From Ochotona curzoniae (Eukaryota > Chordata > Mammalia > Lagomorpha > Ochotonidae): a stretch of 64,000 nt of DNA. This document shows, piece after piece, positions 47,753 through 57,849 of the stretch; positions within the stretch are counted from its first letter, which is position 1; the number at the start of each line of letters is the position of its first letter. A model generated the notes under the pieces. The model did no database searches, was not told the origin of the DNA, and was given only the letters and a program-made list of their open reading frames with translations. The DNA lies in the NCBI RefSeq assembly GCF_017591425.1, contig NW_024466512.1, positions 14,201,001-14,265,000 of the forward strand, given 5' to 3'. The translations under genes were made by a program, and so were the position numbers.

Positions 47753-48959
47753 TGAAGTTCACGCATGTTTGCCGACAGGTTTGTGCTATAAGTAATGCCA
47801 TGAAATAGCCAGATGTTTATTTTCAAAGACCTATGGAATGCTAAGGGATGCCATGGACACTGTTGATTCTCAGTTCAGTTTCCCTTGTTCCCATTCTCTG
47901 ACACACTGCACCACTGCCCCAAGCACTCTGGGTGTTGTCCTGTTGAGCACTCATGGCTGTCCCTCTTCCCAAGGAGTTGCCCTCTGCTACAGGGACACTC
48001 CAATTCGGGAGAGAAGACACACTGCTCCTAACCAATGACTGACTGGTGAGGGAGTAAGAAGGATAGACCTTTCCCTTATGAGGAAGCACAGCTGTGTAGT
48101 TCATGATCAAAGCCACTAGGATTACTTTTGTGCCCAACAAATCGGGCCAGGACCAGCTTCCTCCAAATATTTGAACTTCTCTTTCCTTCTGTGTATGAAT
48201 GTAGCAGAGCATTTTGCATGGCTTTCCTGGTACCTGTATAACTTCATGAAACAGCAGTAAGAAAATGGTCAGAACAAGCCATAAGGTAAGAGTGTCTTGA
48301 GAAAAACATTAGGGTGGTGGCTCCGGGTTGTATGCAAGTGACTTTGTCTTTTCTTAAGTCAGTAAGTTAGCTGTTACCAATTCTTGTTTGGGCAAAAGGA
48401 ATATAATTTGCTGACTCTGGGCCTTAGACAAGATCTTTTTCGCAATTCTGCAGAGAATCGGAGACTGGCTGTGTGAGCTCCTTTTCCAAGTTGATGCCTA
48501 TTCCACAGTGTCAGACTGAGATCTGCCTGCTGTAGCCCAGGCTCTCATGCCTCGTGAGGCACTGGAACCCAAACTGAAGGTGAAATTCAATGAATTCTTC
48601 CTTTTTTACAGCACGGATACACATTCAATTGTTTTGTTCTTGCTGTATCCAGGACTTCAAAGCATTTGGAGGGAGATCCTTTTGTTGTGGGAAATATTTT
48701 TGGCTATAGATAATTTCTCATTAGTAGAGATAAGGTTATAAAGATTTTTAATTTTTTTCTTCAGTCAGTGAATAGAAATTTTCTTACTGATTTTTCATTG
48801 AACTTGTTGCACTTTGTGCCATATAATTGCTCATGTATTTCCATTACTAGGTTTGAATATTGATAGGGATCAGACAATACCCACATTGTCATTTCTGCTA
48901 ATGATAATTTGTGTGTGTTACTCTTCTTACTAGGGTGCTTGTTTTTGTTTCGTAATTTC
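47753..48959. other. Unique sequence, no gene seen
   Basis: The right end (from about 48750) may already be decayed L1. Nothing else recognised. Confidence 0.4.
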
Positions 48960-49495
48960 AGCAAGAAAGTTTGACTACATCCATTTTTTTCTCCTGTTTC
49001 TGAATTTTATATTTTTATTGATTTTTGCTCTTCATTATTTCTTTCCCTCTGCTTATTTTGGATTTACTCTACTTTTGTTAGATTCTTAAGATGGAAACTT
49101 AGATAACTGATTTTAAGCACTTCTTTTCTGATTAAAAACTGGAAGTTATACATTTATCTCTGTGTCATTAACATTGTGCATCACATGATTAATAATTATT
49201 CAGCTTGATTTTCCATTCTCACATTTCCTTCTGTTTATTTGTTTGTGGTTTACAAGTATGCTTCCATATCTAACTTCTAAATATTTTGAAATTGTGATGT
49301 GAGTACAAATTCATTTCTAATGCAGCTCATTTCTAATGTGATTCTATTGTGGTCAGAGAAAGTGTTCTCTAAGATTTAAATTTTTTTTTTTGAAAAAAAT
49401 GATTAAGAGAGTAACGCCTAGCCTATGGCCTTACAGTGAATATTCTAGTGTATTCAATAAAACATACATTCCACAGCTCTTTGGGTTTGTCTGAT
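48960..49495 (-). pseudogene. Decayed L1 ORF2, segment A
   Basis: In reverse orientation the text follows the endonuclease-RT linker region of old mammalian L1: 'ttttattgatttttgctctt', 'attatttctttccctctgct', 'tattttggatttactctact', 'ttcttaagatggaaacttag', 'ctattgtggtcagagaaagt', 'acatacattccacagctctt'. Many stops and indels; a fossil. The same L1 appears to resume beyond the insertion at 49500-50045. Confidence 0.65.
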
Positions 49496-49499
49496 TCTA

Positions 49500-50045
49500 G
49501 CATGGATGGAAGCAGACCTAGGTTTGTCTTGAGTACTTTCTCATGCCAGTAAGTGCTAATGGTCCAGGTATCAATTTATCTTACATTTCCTTTACACCGT
49601 GTATAGCACATCTTCCTCTCCTCTCTCTTATATGTCTTCCCTCATCTTCTTGAATGTTCAGAAATACTTTGTGTATGTTCCTATTCGTTTCATGGTAAAC
49701 ATTCTAAGATTTAAAGTGTTAGGTGAAAATGTATGAAAAAAAATGTATTTTTGTTCTCCCTTGTGATTAGTCCTTTAAAAGTCATTGCAGCATGCATTTC
49801 TACTCTCAAGTAGGAGCAACACTCCCAGTGAAACTGTTCAATAAGCCTTGTCAATGGGATACCAGACTTTTTCCCATTATTTCTACCTACATTGCCCGAA
49901 TATGCTTAAATAGAGTGACAGACTAGTGACCGTGCTGAAGAACTATACTACCGTAATAATACGGGGGAAACCAATGAAGTGGGAGGGCATAGGGGGTGGA
50001 CAGGAGAAACCCCATGCTTATGGAACAGGACAAAAATTTCATTCC
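49500..50045 (+). mobile_element. Lagomorph-type L1 3' end inside an older L1
   Basis: The right part ('gaagaactatactaccgtaa', 'taatacgggggaaaccaatg', 'ggagaaaccccatgcttatg') aligns with the L1 3' ends at 40860 and 24269 (reverse). The left limit is uncertain. It interrupts a minus-strand old L1 and is therefore the later arrival. No obvious poly-A tail remains. Confidence 0.55.
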
Positions 50046-50059
50046 TATCCAGAATATAT

Positions 50060-51304
50060 GTATGCATGTTTTTCTAATGCCTACCAACAATGAATATTTT
50101 AGGCAAAAATGCCAGTTTGAAGGGATGGAATGTCTCTGCTTGTTTATTTTTTGTTTTTAATTACTAGCATATCTGAATATTTTATGTATATTGAACATTT
50201 GTATTTGGTCTTTTGCAAAATATCTAGGGCATTGTTTCTTTTAATATTTACCTCTTCCTGATTCTCTGGTGTTTTTGAGGTACAGAAATCCTATGCTTCA
50301 ATCCTTCAAAACTATTTTTTGCTGCATGACTTACTTTATGTTTGAAATACTATGTTTGAAAATCAGGTATTATTTTTGTGTGTCTTCATTAGTCTATAAT
50401 GTATTTTTACTAATCCATATAGATAGTATTTTTTATATAAACCTTTGACTTTAGAAAATTTGATAACTAATTTTACCACCATACTTATTGATTTCTCTTC
50501 TGTCATTTCTTACTAGTTTAATAAATTGTGAAAAATTATAAATAAATTTTGGGGACTTTTCTATTTCCCCTGGTTTTCAATATATTTTCACTAATTTGAT
50601 GTATATTAAGTTGTTACTTATTTGGCATTCTGTTTAATATCTATTTTGGCTGATTTTCCTGTGAATTTTTCATTTTGAAAACAAAGCTTGGAATTCATTC
50701 CAATTTGCTTGTATAGCATATATGTTATGTATACAACACACACAAATATAATCTTTCTCTAATATACTTTTTATTGGAAAGGTATGTGATAATTATCACA
50801 CTTAGTTCATTAAAAAAAAATAAAGCTAAAAGCAGATACTCTACATCATCACTGTCAGTGCCATTTCTTTGTCCTTTGCTCCAGAAGCAATAACTGCTTT
50901 GAGTTTAAAATATATTAATTTATTATAGGTAAAGCAGTTTGGTATATATGTGTATAATTCAGTGAAACATATGCTGTATTTAGTAGTTTTTAAATTTTCT
51001 ATCACACAATCTCTCCCTGATATTTTTGCTTTATTCATAAGGATTGTGTTTTTATATATATCCATTAACATACACATGGATCTAAATTATTTTGAATTAT
51101 AAAGCATTATTTTATTTTTATATTACTTATACTATTTAGGGTGTTGCATTTTCATAATTTGCAAACATAAAAATGAATGTTATTCATATATTCTCTATTC
51201 ATACTCATATTCATAAGAGTGGATAAGCAAATATTGAGTCATGTAGAACTTTATTCTCAACTTCATAGATATTGCTAACTTGATTTCCAATGTAACACTA
51301 CCAA
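50060..51304 (-). pseudogene. Decayed L1 ORF2, segment B
   Basis: 'cttattgatttctcttctgt', 'tttaataaattgtgaaaaat', 'ggggacttttctatttcccc' and 'atctattttggctgattttc' (50485-50665) continue the reverse L1 ORF2 order seen at 48960-49495. The rest is AT-rich and only loosely L1-like. Confidence 0.5.
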
Positions 51305-51618
51305 TTTTTTTTTAAAGACTTACTTATTTAATTTAAAGTCAGACTTACAGAGAGAGGGAAAGAGGTGAAGAGAGAGAGCAAGTTTCAATCTGTTGGCTCA
51401 TGTCCACATGACCAAACTGGCTGGTTGGAGGAGGGGAAGGCTGTAGCCAGGAACCAGGTGTTTGTTCAGGTCTGCCATGTAGGTACAGAGTCCAAGCACA
51501 CGGTCCATTCTCTGCTGATTTCCCAGACGCATTAGCAGGAAGCTGAATCAGAAGCACAGCAGCCAGCACTTACACTGGCACCACTATGCAACGGCAATAC
51601 TGCTACCACAGGAGACAA
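51305..51618 (-). mobile_element. Old C-SINE, minus orientation
   Basis: 'ttttttttaaagacttactt', 'cttacagagagagggaaaga', 'caatctgttggctcatgtcc', 'gatttcccagacgcattagc' and 'aggaagctgaatcagaagca', head near 51618. It sits at the broken end of the L1 ORF1 fragment. Confidence 0.75.
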
Positions 51619-52230
51619 CGTTATATTCTATTAAAGAGAGCTTGATTATCATGTGTCTTGGTGAAACTCACTTTTGGTCAAGCCTTTGGGAGTTCTGTGC
51701 CCCTCCTGGATGTTGTTTCCTAATTCTTTCTCTAGATTAGGGAAATTTTCCCTGATTATTTCATTGAATACATTTGTAAACCCAGCTTCTCTCTCTGCAC
51801 CTTCTGAGATTCCAATAACTCTTATATTTGGACTTTTAATAGTGTCTTTCAACTCTGGAATATTTTTTTTAGGCAAATCCAGTTCCGCTTCCAGCTTTTT
51901 GTTAGTTCCTGTCACTGGAAGGAAACAATCTTCAAATTTTGAGATTCTTTCTTCTGCTTCCTTCATTCTGTTTTGGAGACTCTGCACTGTACTTTCAATT
52001 TGCTCCATTGTATTCTTCATTTCTGATATGTCATCTTTCCTTTGATTCATTTCCAGTGTGACATATTCCCTAAATTCCTTGAATGCCTGCTTTATGTGCG
52101 TCTCGTTGTTAAGTTTTATAACAAGCGTTTTGAATTGCGCATCCTTCATTTTCTTGATGTCTTCCTCAGTTAACTCTGAGGTTGGCAAAGGGTTTTGCTC
52201 CTTTGCAGCGGAGTCTTCAGTAATATTCAT
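51619..52230 (-). pseudogene. L1 ORF1p, frameshifted and truncated
   Basis: This is the only recognisable protein in the window. The start at 52230 gives an uninterrupted 193-residue frame ending at 51649. Residues about 1-30 form a charged N-terminus, about 35-118 are rich in E/K with hydrophobic heptads (coiled coil, ORF1p trimerisation), and about 132 onward starts the RNA-binding RRM ('NIRVIGISEG', then 'NEIIRENFPNLEKE' and 'HRTPKG'). The full protein normally continues through the RRM and C-terminal domain. Here the frame closes early, while the neighbouring frame at about 51669-51631 reads SPRHMIIKLSLIE, matching the expected SPRHII..F.K.E. So a small indel shifted the frame. Beyond 51619 the gene is lost next to a SINE. 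In living L1s the product coats L1 RNA as a chaperone in cytoplasmic particles. This copy cannot. Confidence 0.85.
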
Positions 52231-53230
52231 TGTGCCTTTGTCTCTTTGTTTGTCTTGGTCACTGTACTTCTGATTATCAGATTCTTCTCCTTATGGTAGG
52301 TCTTTAAGCTCTGTCTCCCACAGGTCTACAGTTCAATTTCACTTATTGCAGTTAGTACATGGGTCTTTGTTTGCAGTCAGTTGTGCCACTGCCTCCAGTG
52401 AGTTCCAGGTTTGGGCTTTTATGTTAGAATTCCACCATGGTCTTCGTAGTCCCAGCTCCTAGCTCACCACTCTCCACCTCCTGTGATAACGTGGGTGAGA
52501 TTGCACCATTGTCAGTACAACTTTTCTCCCTCTTCTAATTGGCGCAGGTCCCAGGATTAGAAAGACACCAGGGGTCCTATATGGCTAGGTTGTTGGTAGT
52601 ACTGATCTTGCCAGAACCTGTTGGCTGTTAGGTCTGAGGGCCACACGAACTTATTTTGGCCCATACAATGCAATAGTTGGTTTTATTTTCCTATGGGACT
52701 AGTGTAATGCACTAAGCTCAGTCAGTTCTCACCAAGTTCATTGCATGCGCAGTTCACTGTTGCCCCTGCAGTCTTAAATTATTTCTCATACTGCATGAAA
52801 TAGCACCTGATGTATCACATTTTTACAGTTCACTGAGCCGGAAATGAGTTCACTCCCAGCTCAGTTCATGTCCACAGCCCTTGCATCCTTGAACAAAATG
52901 GTGCCTGATATGGCTCTAGGGCATGGACTGGGTTGTGAAATCCACCCTGTTCCTGCACTGCCCTTCTGGGATCTGCAGCTTTTTCTCTGCTCCTGGTCAA
53001 ATCAAACAGACCAGCAGGATGGGCAGTTCTTTGTCTGGATTCACCACCTGAACTCCTGATAAAAGTCCCTTTCCACCTTGTTACTGGTGTAGTTCAGACA
53101 GCTGGTGGAGTTCCAGTCGCCATTATTTGAATGCTGCTGGGGTATCGGTCACTGCCACACCACACTGTTTTCCCTGCTGCTTTCCTGTGTCTGTCAGTCT
53201 CCATGTACTCCTCTGCTTGAGTCATTTGAT
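52231..53230 (-). promoter_or_regulatory. Probable L1 5'UTR (promoter region)
   Basis: It lies directly upstream of ORF1 on the same strand and is noticeably less AT-rich than both flanks. 'gactgggttgtgaaatccac', 'caaacagaccagcaggatgg', 'ctggtgtagttcagacagct' and 'cgccattatttgaatgctgc' agree with lagomorph L1 5' leader text as I remember it. L1 5'UTRs hold the internal pol II promoter. The far end is set by the return to AT-rich sequence. Many point changes suggest it is inactive. Confidence 0.6.
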
Positions 53231-53507
53231 TTTATTCTTGTTAGTTTATAATATTTCCTTTACTGTCTGAATATTTTTCTATTTTGCTTCTATACACATT
53301 GTATGTGTTTCTGTTAGCATATTGTATGACAGTTAACCTGGCTGTTGGCATGGTTTTTCACAGTGAGAATTTTAATTTTGATGTTATCCCTTTAGTCTTT
53401 TATTTTATTGTAAATGTTCAGTGTGTTTTTAAAAATTTGTAGTTATTAGCAATTCTATGCAAAGTCTATTCTGTCCAGTATAAGAATTTTAAGTAATTTA
53501 TGTATCA
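53231..53507 (-). repeat. AT-rich, possibly more old L1
   Basis: The composition and words such as 'tctattttgcttctatacac' resemble reverse-oriented old L1 but I cannot anchor it. Confidence 0.3.
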
Positions 53508-53727
53508 TTTAAAATATCTTTTTGTGAAGGCAGAGAGAGACAAAGAGTGAGAGACGGATGAATTTACATACCACTAGTATATTCCCAAATATCTATAATG
53601 GCTGGGACTGATAGAGGTCAAAGCTGGGAGCTAAGAATTGGATTCGTATCTTCCCCAGGGGTAACAGTAATCCAACCATTGCTGCTTCCCATTAGCAAGA
53701 AATTGGTCAGGAGACAGAACAGGGTCA
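53508..53727 (-). mobile_element. Old C-SINE, tail and body part
   Basis: 'ggcagagagagacaaagagt', 'ggctgggactgatagaggtc', 'aaagctgggagctaagaatt', 'gctgcttcccattagcaaga' run tail to head, stopping before the tRNA-like head. The missing head is found at 54055-54124, on the other side of a younger SINE. Confidence 0.7.
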
Positions 53728-54054
53728 AGTCCAGGTTCAATGGCTAAGTCCTCACCCTGCAAGTACAGGGATGCCATATAGATTTTAATTTGTACTTGGT
53801 TGCTCCACTGCCCATCCAGCTCCCTGCTTGTGACCTGGGAAAACAGTAGAGGCTAGCCCGAAGCCTTAAGACCCTGCACTTGGGATGGACACCTGGTGTA
53901 AGCTTCTGGTTCCTGGCTTCAGATTGGCTCAGCTTAAGCCATGGGGCCATCTAGAGAGCAAACCAGGAGATGGAAGATCTTTCTTTCTGTCTCTCCTCTC
54001 TCCATAAAGCTGGTCTACCTTTCCAATAAAAGTAAATACATCTTTTTTTTTAAA
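53728..54054 (+). mobile_element. Younger C-SINE inserted in an older one
   Basis: 'ggttcaatggctaagtcctc', 'catccagctccctgcttgtg', 'acctgggaaaacagtagagg', 'gatggaagatctttctttct', 'ctttccaataaaagtaaata' and a tail at 54031-54054 give a full-length copy of the younger subtype. It lies head-on within the older minus-strand C-SINE. Confidence 0.85.
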
Positions 54055-54124
54055 TCTGTGTATTCCTATATGAAATGTAGCATCTTGAATGGCATCTAAA
54101 CCACCAGGCTAAATGCCTGCTCCT
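54055..54124 (-). mobile_element. Old C-SINE, head part (continuation of 53508)
   Basis: 'attcctatatgaaatgtagc', 'atcttgaatggcatctaaac' and 'caccaggctaaatgcctgct' match the reverse of the older C-SINE head (GAGTGCC-like start, GATATGGGATG..., AAGTGGCATCTTAACC.., CCAAATGCCCGC). It completes the element interrupted at 53727. Confidence 0.7.
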
Positions 54125-55904
54125 TGTGTAATTTTTTAAAACATACCTTTAAAGAATTTTTGTATTGAACATAGGACACATTCATTTTCCTAAGATAAAG
54201 GCATTGGGTAATTTATTTATTCCTCATTATCCTCTGTGATTTGTGATAACACCTTTACAAGCTCTTGTGTGTTTTTTTCCCCTGAGTTCTCTGTGCCATT
54301 TCATTTACCCATTTTCTATTTTTATATCACTCTTACACTTTTTTTTGTTACTTTGCCTTGTAGAAAGACTCTGTACAGGCAAAGCCCTCTTCTCTGTTTT
54401 TACAAAATGCCTTGAACTAATTAATTCCTCTAGTCATATGAATTTTATAAGGTACCCATTATATTGTGCTTTGCACTTACTTCAAAAATTAATTGGAGAT
54501 TAAGGAGCATGTGTCACGCGTTGAGTGTTCTTCTCTAGTCTCAGAATTCTTATCCTAGTTTTTCATGATGTATTCCCATCTGAAAACTTAGCAAAGTTTC
54601 TGACTTAATTCGGATTATTTCTAGCAAAATCAACGTTTTTGAATAATATCCTTTTCTCTATCACATGCTACTGAATTTGGTTGCTTCTAACAAGATGGTA
54701 TGGTGCATCATAGCCTGGTAGATTTGGATCACAGGAACCCATGAAATCAAGAGGTCTTGGGGCAAGGGATATCAGAGATGGAGCTGAGAAAGCTAATTTT
54801 GCTTCACAATGAGCTACTCTTGTGGCAACTCCTTGTACCTCAGAATATCTAACCAGCTCTTTGGAGATGGGTGGTGCTTATATGACCTGATCAGCTGCCT
54901 TAAGGACCTCATCACACCAACACGTTTACACTGAGGTATTAAGCCTCAGCATAGGTTACTGAAGGGAAAAAAGAAAACAAACAATAGCATGCAACAAACA
55001 CATAATGAGAATTTCTACATTGTGCTCTCCCAACATGGGTGTACATTTGTGTGCATGCATGTCCACACACAAATACCAGCATCACTGTATTTCTGCAAAC
55101 CTTACATTAGATCTTTGTTAAATCCCAAGGAAGCTATTCCCAAAGTTTGCTTACCCTCAAGTTGATTTTCTAGCCTATAGTATAAAAAGGATACATCAGG
55201 CCCTGGAGACGTACTTGTCTGTATCAGTTGAAGAATAAAGCTAATTAATACACAAGAGACCTTTTCTTGAGAAAATATCACCCCATTAGTGTAGATAAGA
55301 ATATTGATTCTGCTTTAATGTGTGTATAAATTCTAGTCACACAAGTTCAGGTTGCCTATGGAAGCACTTAACCTTCATGGCCAAAACTGTTACAAAGAAC
55401 ATTAGAAAGAAGATGGTACTTTTCTGTTTTTGTATTCTCTAAGTGTATATTTTTGTAGAAGAGAAATTGAGAATGGAATACAAACTTAACTAGGAAATGA
55501 AGTCATGTCTCATGAAAAAAATGCTTTCTTCATACTAACTAATCTACTTTGGGATTTTTCCATCACAGATTAAGGAAAAAATAAATGTTCTATTTCACAA
55601 TATTCAATATTGACAGCAAAGCAAAAAGTTTGGCTTCCAGAGCTAATCACTGCATTAAACATCACTGGATGATGTATGTATTCTGCAGAGGTGAAGAGAA
55701 CAGTCAATTAACAATTAGGCTAAAAATTAGAACATAACTAATATTTATAATAATCTATGAACCTAATACATTCATTGTGCATCTTTTGTGAAAAGTGGTT
55801 CAACAATAGGTATTGTAAGAAACTAAATTGTTTATATCTAGTGCTCAGCAAACCAACATTACCAGAATTGATTCTGAAGAAATGGTCGAATATATAGTGT
55901 CATA
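54125..55904. other. Unique AT-rich sequence, no gene seen
   Basis: Nothing recognised. Confidence 0.4.
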
Positions 55905-56036
55905 AATTTTGATTCATTTATCCTATAAACTTGTATATGATGCCTGCTCCACGTCAGGCTCTATATGACATGGTAGCCATGAATAATGCACAGGAAAGAC
56001 AAGGCTAAGAGCTTTCATTTTGGAAGCCTGACAGTT
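55905..56036 (+). repeat. L2 LINE 3' fragment
   Basis: 'gattcatttatcctataaac', 'tgcctgctccacgtcaggct', 'ctatatgacatggtagccat', 'gaataatgcacaggaaagac' match TTCATTCAACAAAT.., TGCCTACTATGTGCCAGGCTCTGTGCTAGG.., ACAATGGTGAACAAGACAGACAAGG. Confidence 0.65.
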
Positions 56037-56545
56037 AAAGGAAACTGGAAATTCTTCTTCAAAAGAACCTATGAGGTCATACAAGATGAAATTTTATGAG
56101 AGATATTTCAATAGTGAACTTGGCATAAAAGTTAAAGAATCGATGGGACCGTAACTGAGTGGTTGTGAGAATTAGAGCATCCAGTCACACTGGAATCTGT
56201 CATCCTTATGAAGTACAGAACCACAAGGGATGCTTGAAGAAGCCCAAAGATAACAGGAGAGATTCCTCTCGGTTTCAGTATTAACTTTGATTGAAGGTGG
56301 AGAACAAGTTTCCTTTGAGAATTTGTGACCCAAAGTCAGCTTGCATACATTTGGGTACAGAAAAGTCATAGCTCATATTTTTTCCATTAAAATGAGCAAA
56401 GATAATACTCTCTTCAGATATCTGTTGACATGAATGCAGCTATTCTGAGAGACTTGGATTCTATGAAATTTCTAAAGAACATTATACATAGAATTTTATG
56501 AAAATTAATTGAAAATGCTGATTCAGACTAAAACCAATGCTAATC

Positions 56546-56547
<2 letters not shown>
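56037..56547. other. Unique sequence, no gene seen
   Basis: Nothing recognised. Confidence 0.4.

Positions 56548-56602
<55 letters not shown>
56548..56602 (+). repeat. Pure (AC)27 microsatellite
   Basis: An uninterrupted AC run of about 55 bp, the longest perfect tract in the window. The Cys/Val-repeat frames read across its complement are artefacts. Confidence 0.98.
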
Positions 56603-56604
<2 letters not shown>

Positions 56605-56759
56605 GCAAATGTACCACCAGTGAAAGGGAAAAAACAAACAGAACCAGGCCCATAGTAGTTTGTTTGGTAAAAGGTATAAAATATGTATATAACTTATATA
56701 ACAAAATATTAAGGAGGACATAGGCAGTCATGAACTGGAATTACAAGTTTTTCTATTTG

Positions 56760-57082
56760 ATTTACTCATGTTTATTTGCAAGAAAAGTTAGAGCAAGAGG
56801 AGCGGGGGTAGGTGGAGAGACAGAAAAAGAAAAACTGAGGTGTGCATCCATTGTTCCATCTCCAGATGGATGCAGCAATGGGTCAGCCCAAAGCCAGCAG
56901 TGAGAAACTCCATCCCATGAGGACGACAGTGGCCCAAGCACTTTGATCCTCTGCTGTAGCTTTCCAAAATACACTAGCAAGAACATGATTTGGAGAAAGA
57001 GTAGCTAAGGATCTATCTGGCTCATATGCAATGTCAACATTGCAGGCACAGCTTAATCCATTGTATTGCAACATCAGTCCTC
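56760..57082 (-). mobile_element. Old C-SINE, minus orientation
   Basis: 'tttactcatgtttatttgca', 'gcatccattgttccatctcc', 'agatggatgcagcaatgggt', 'cagcccaaagccagcagtga', 'gctgtagctttccaaaatac' to a head near 57080. Highly diverged. Confidence 0.65.
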
Positions 57083-57849
57083 TGAAAACTACACATTATA
57101 TAGAGTAAGGAAAATTAACAAGGAAATTAATGAACTTCAAAGATGCATACTTGACTGAAACAAAAGATGAATACTCAGAAAAAGACTAAGAATTAAATTT
57201 GAGAGAATAAGGTCAACATATTCACTAATGCCTCTTGGAGATGATAGAATAAGGAATATTTGAGCATATATGGTTGCCAAAATTCAAAATTATATAAAAA
57301 CATAAATCCTCAGATTCAGGTAGCCTAATAGTTAAGAGGAAGAACCATATGTTTACATGTAGCTTTGCTGTCTTCAAAGTTTTGTGATTCCATGGTAGAG
57401 GGGCGGTGGAGAGAAGGGAAGGAGGGGTTTAACAATGACTATTAGTCTGTGAGCCTCAAAGCATTGAAACAAAATTACAATCTGTAATTCTAAATTTTCT
57501 AAAGCAAGATAAAAATTAAACTATTTATAAAAATGATAATAACATACTGTAAGTAGAACTGTTCCAAAATTAATTTGTATAATATTTCCTTCAGAAAAAA
57601 AGAAATGTTCCCAGAAGGAAGCTCTAACATAAAGATGTTGATAGAAGAAAATGAAGGTGATAGTAGTGATTAAATTAAACAACACTATAGTATTTAGGCT
57701 GAAAAAAGGAAGATATTGCTTGCAGCATCAGCCAAATTGTCATATTGCCTTGATTTATGTGGCAGATAATTTGAATTAAAATATTCCAAATATCTTTTGC
57801 CGTTCAATAATAACATAAACATAGTAACTTTAAGCCTTTAAAAAGTTAC
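57083..57849. other. AT-rich sequence, no gene seen
   Basis: Possibly upstream continuation of the L1 relic that follows. A GA/GG-rich patch lies at 57397-57430. Nothing firm. Confidence 0.35.

Noticed and set aside
51295..51608. Target-site duplication around the C-SINE at 51305
   Set aside because: Only a 6-bp match (ctacca) was found, too short to separate from chance.
56482..56731. Cys/Val-repeat proteins on the minus strand
   Set aside because: Pure translation of the (AC)n microsatellite.
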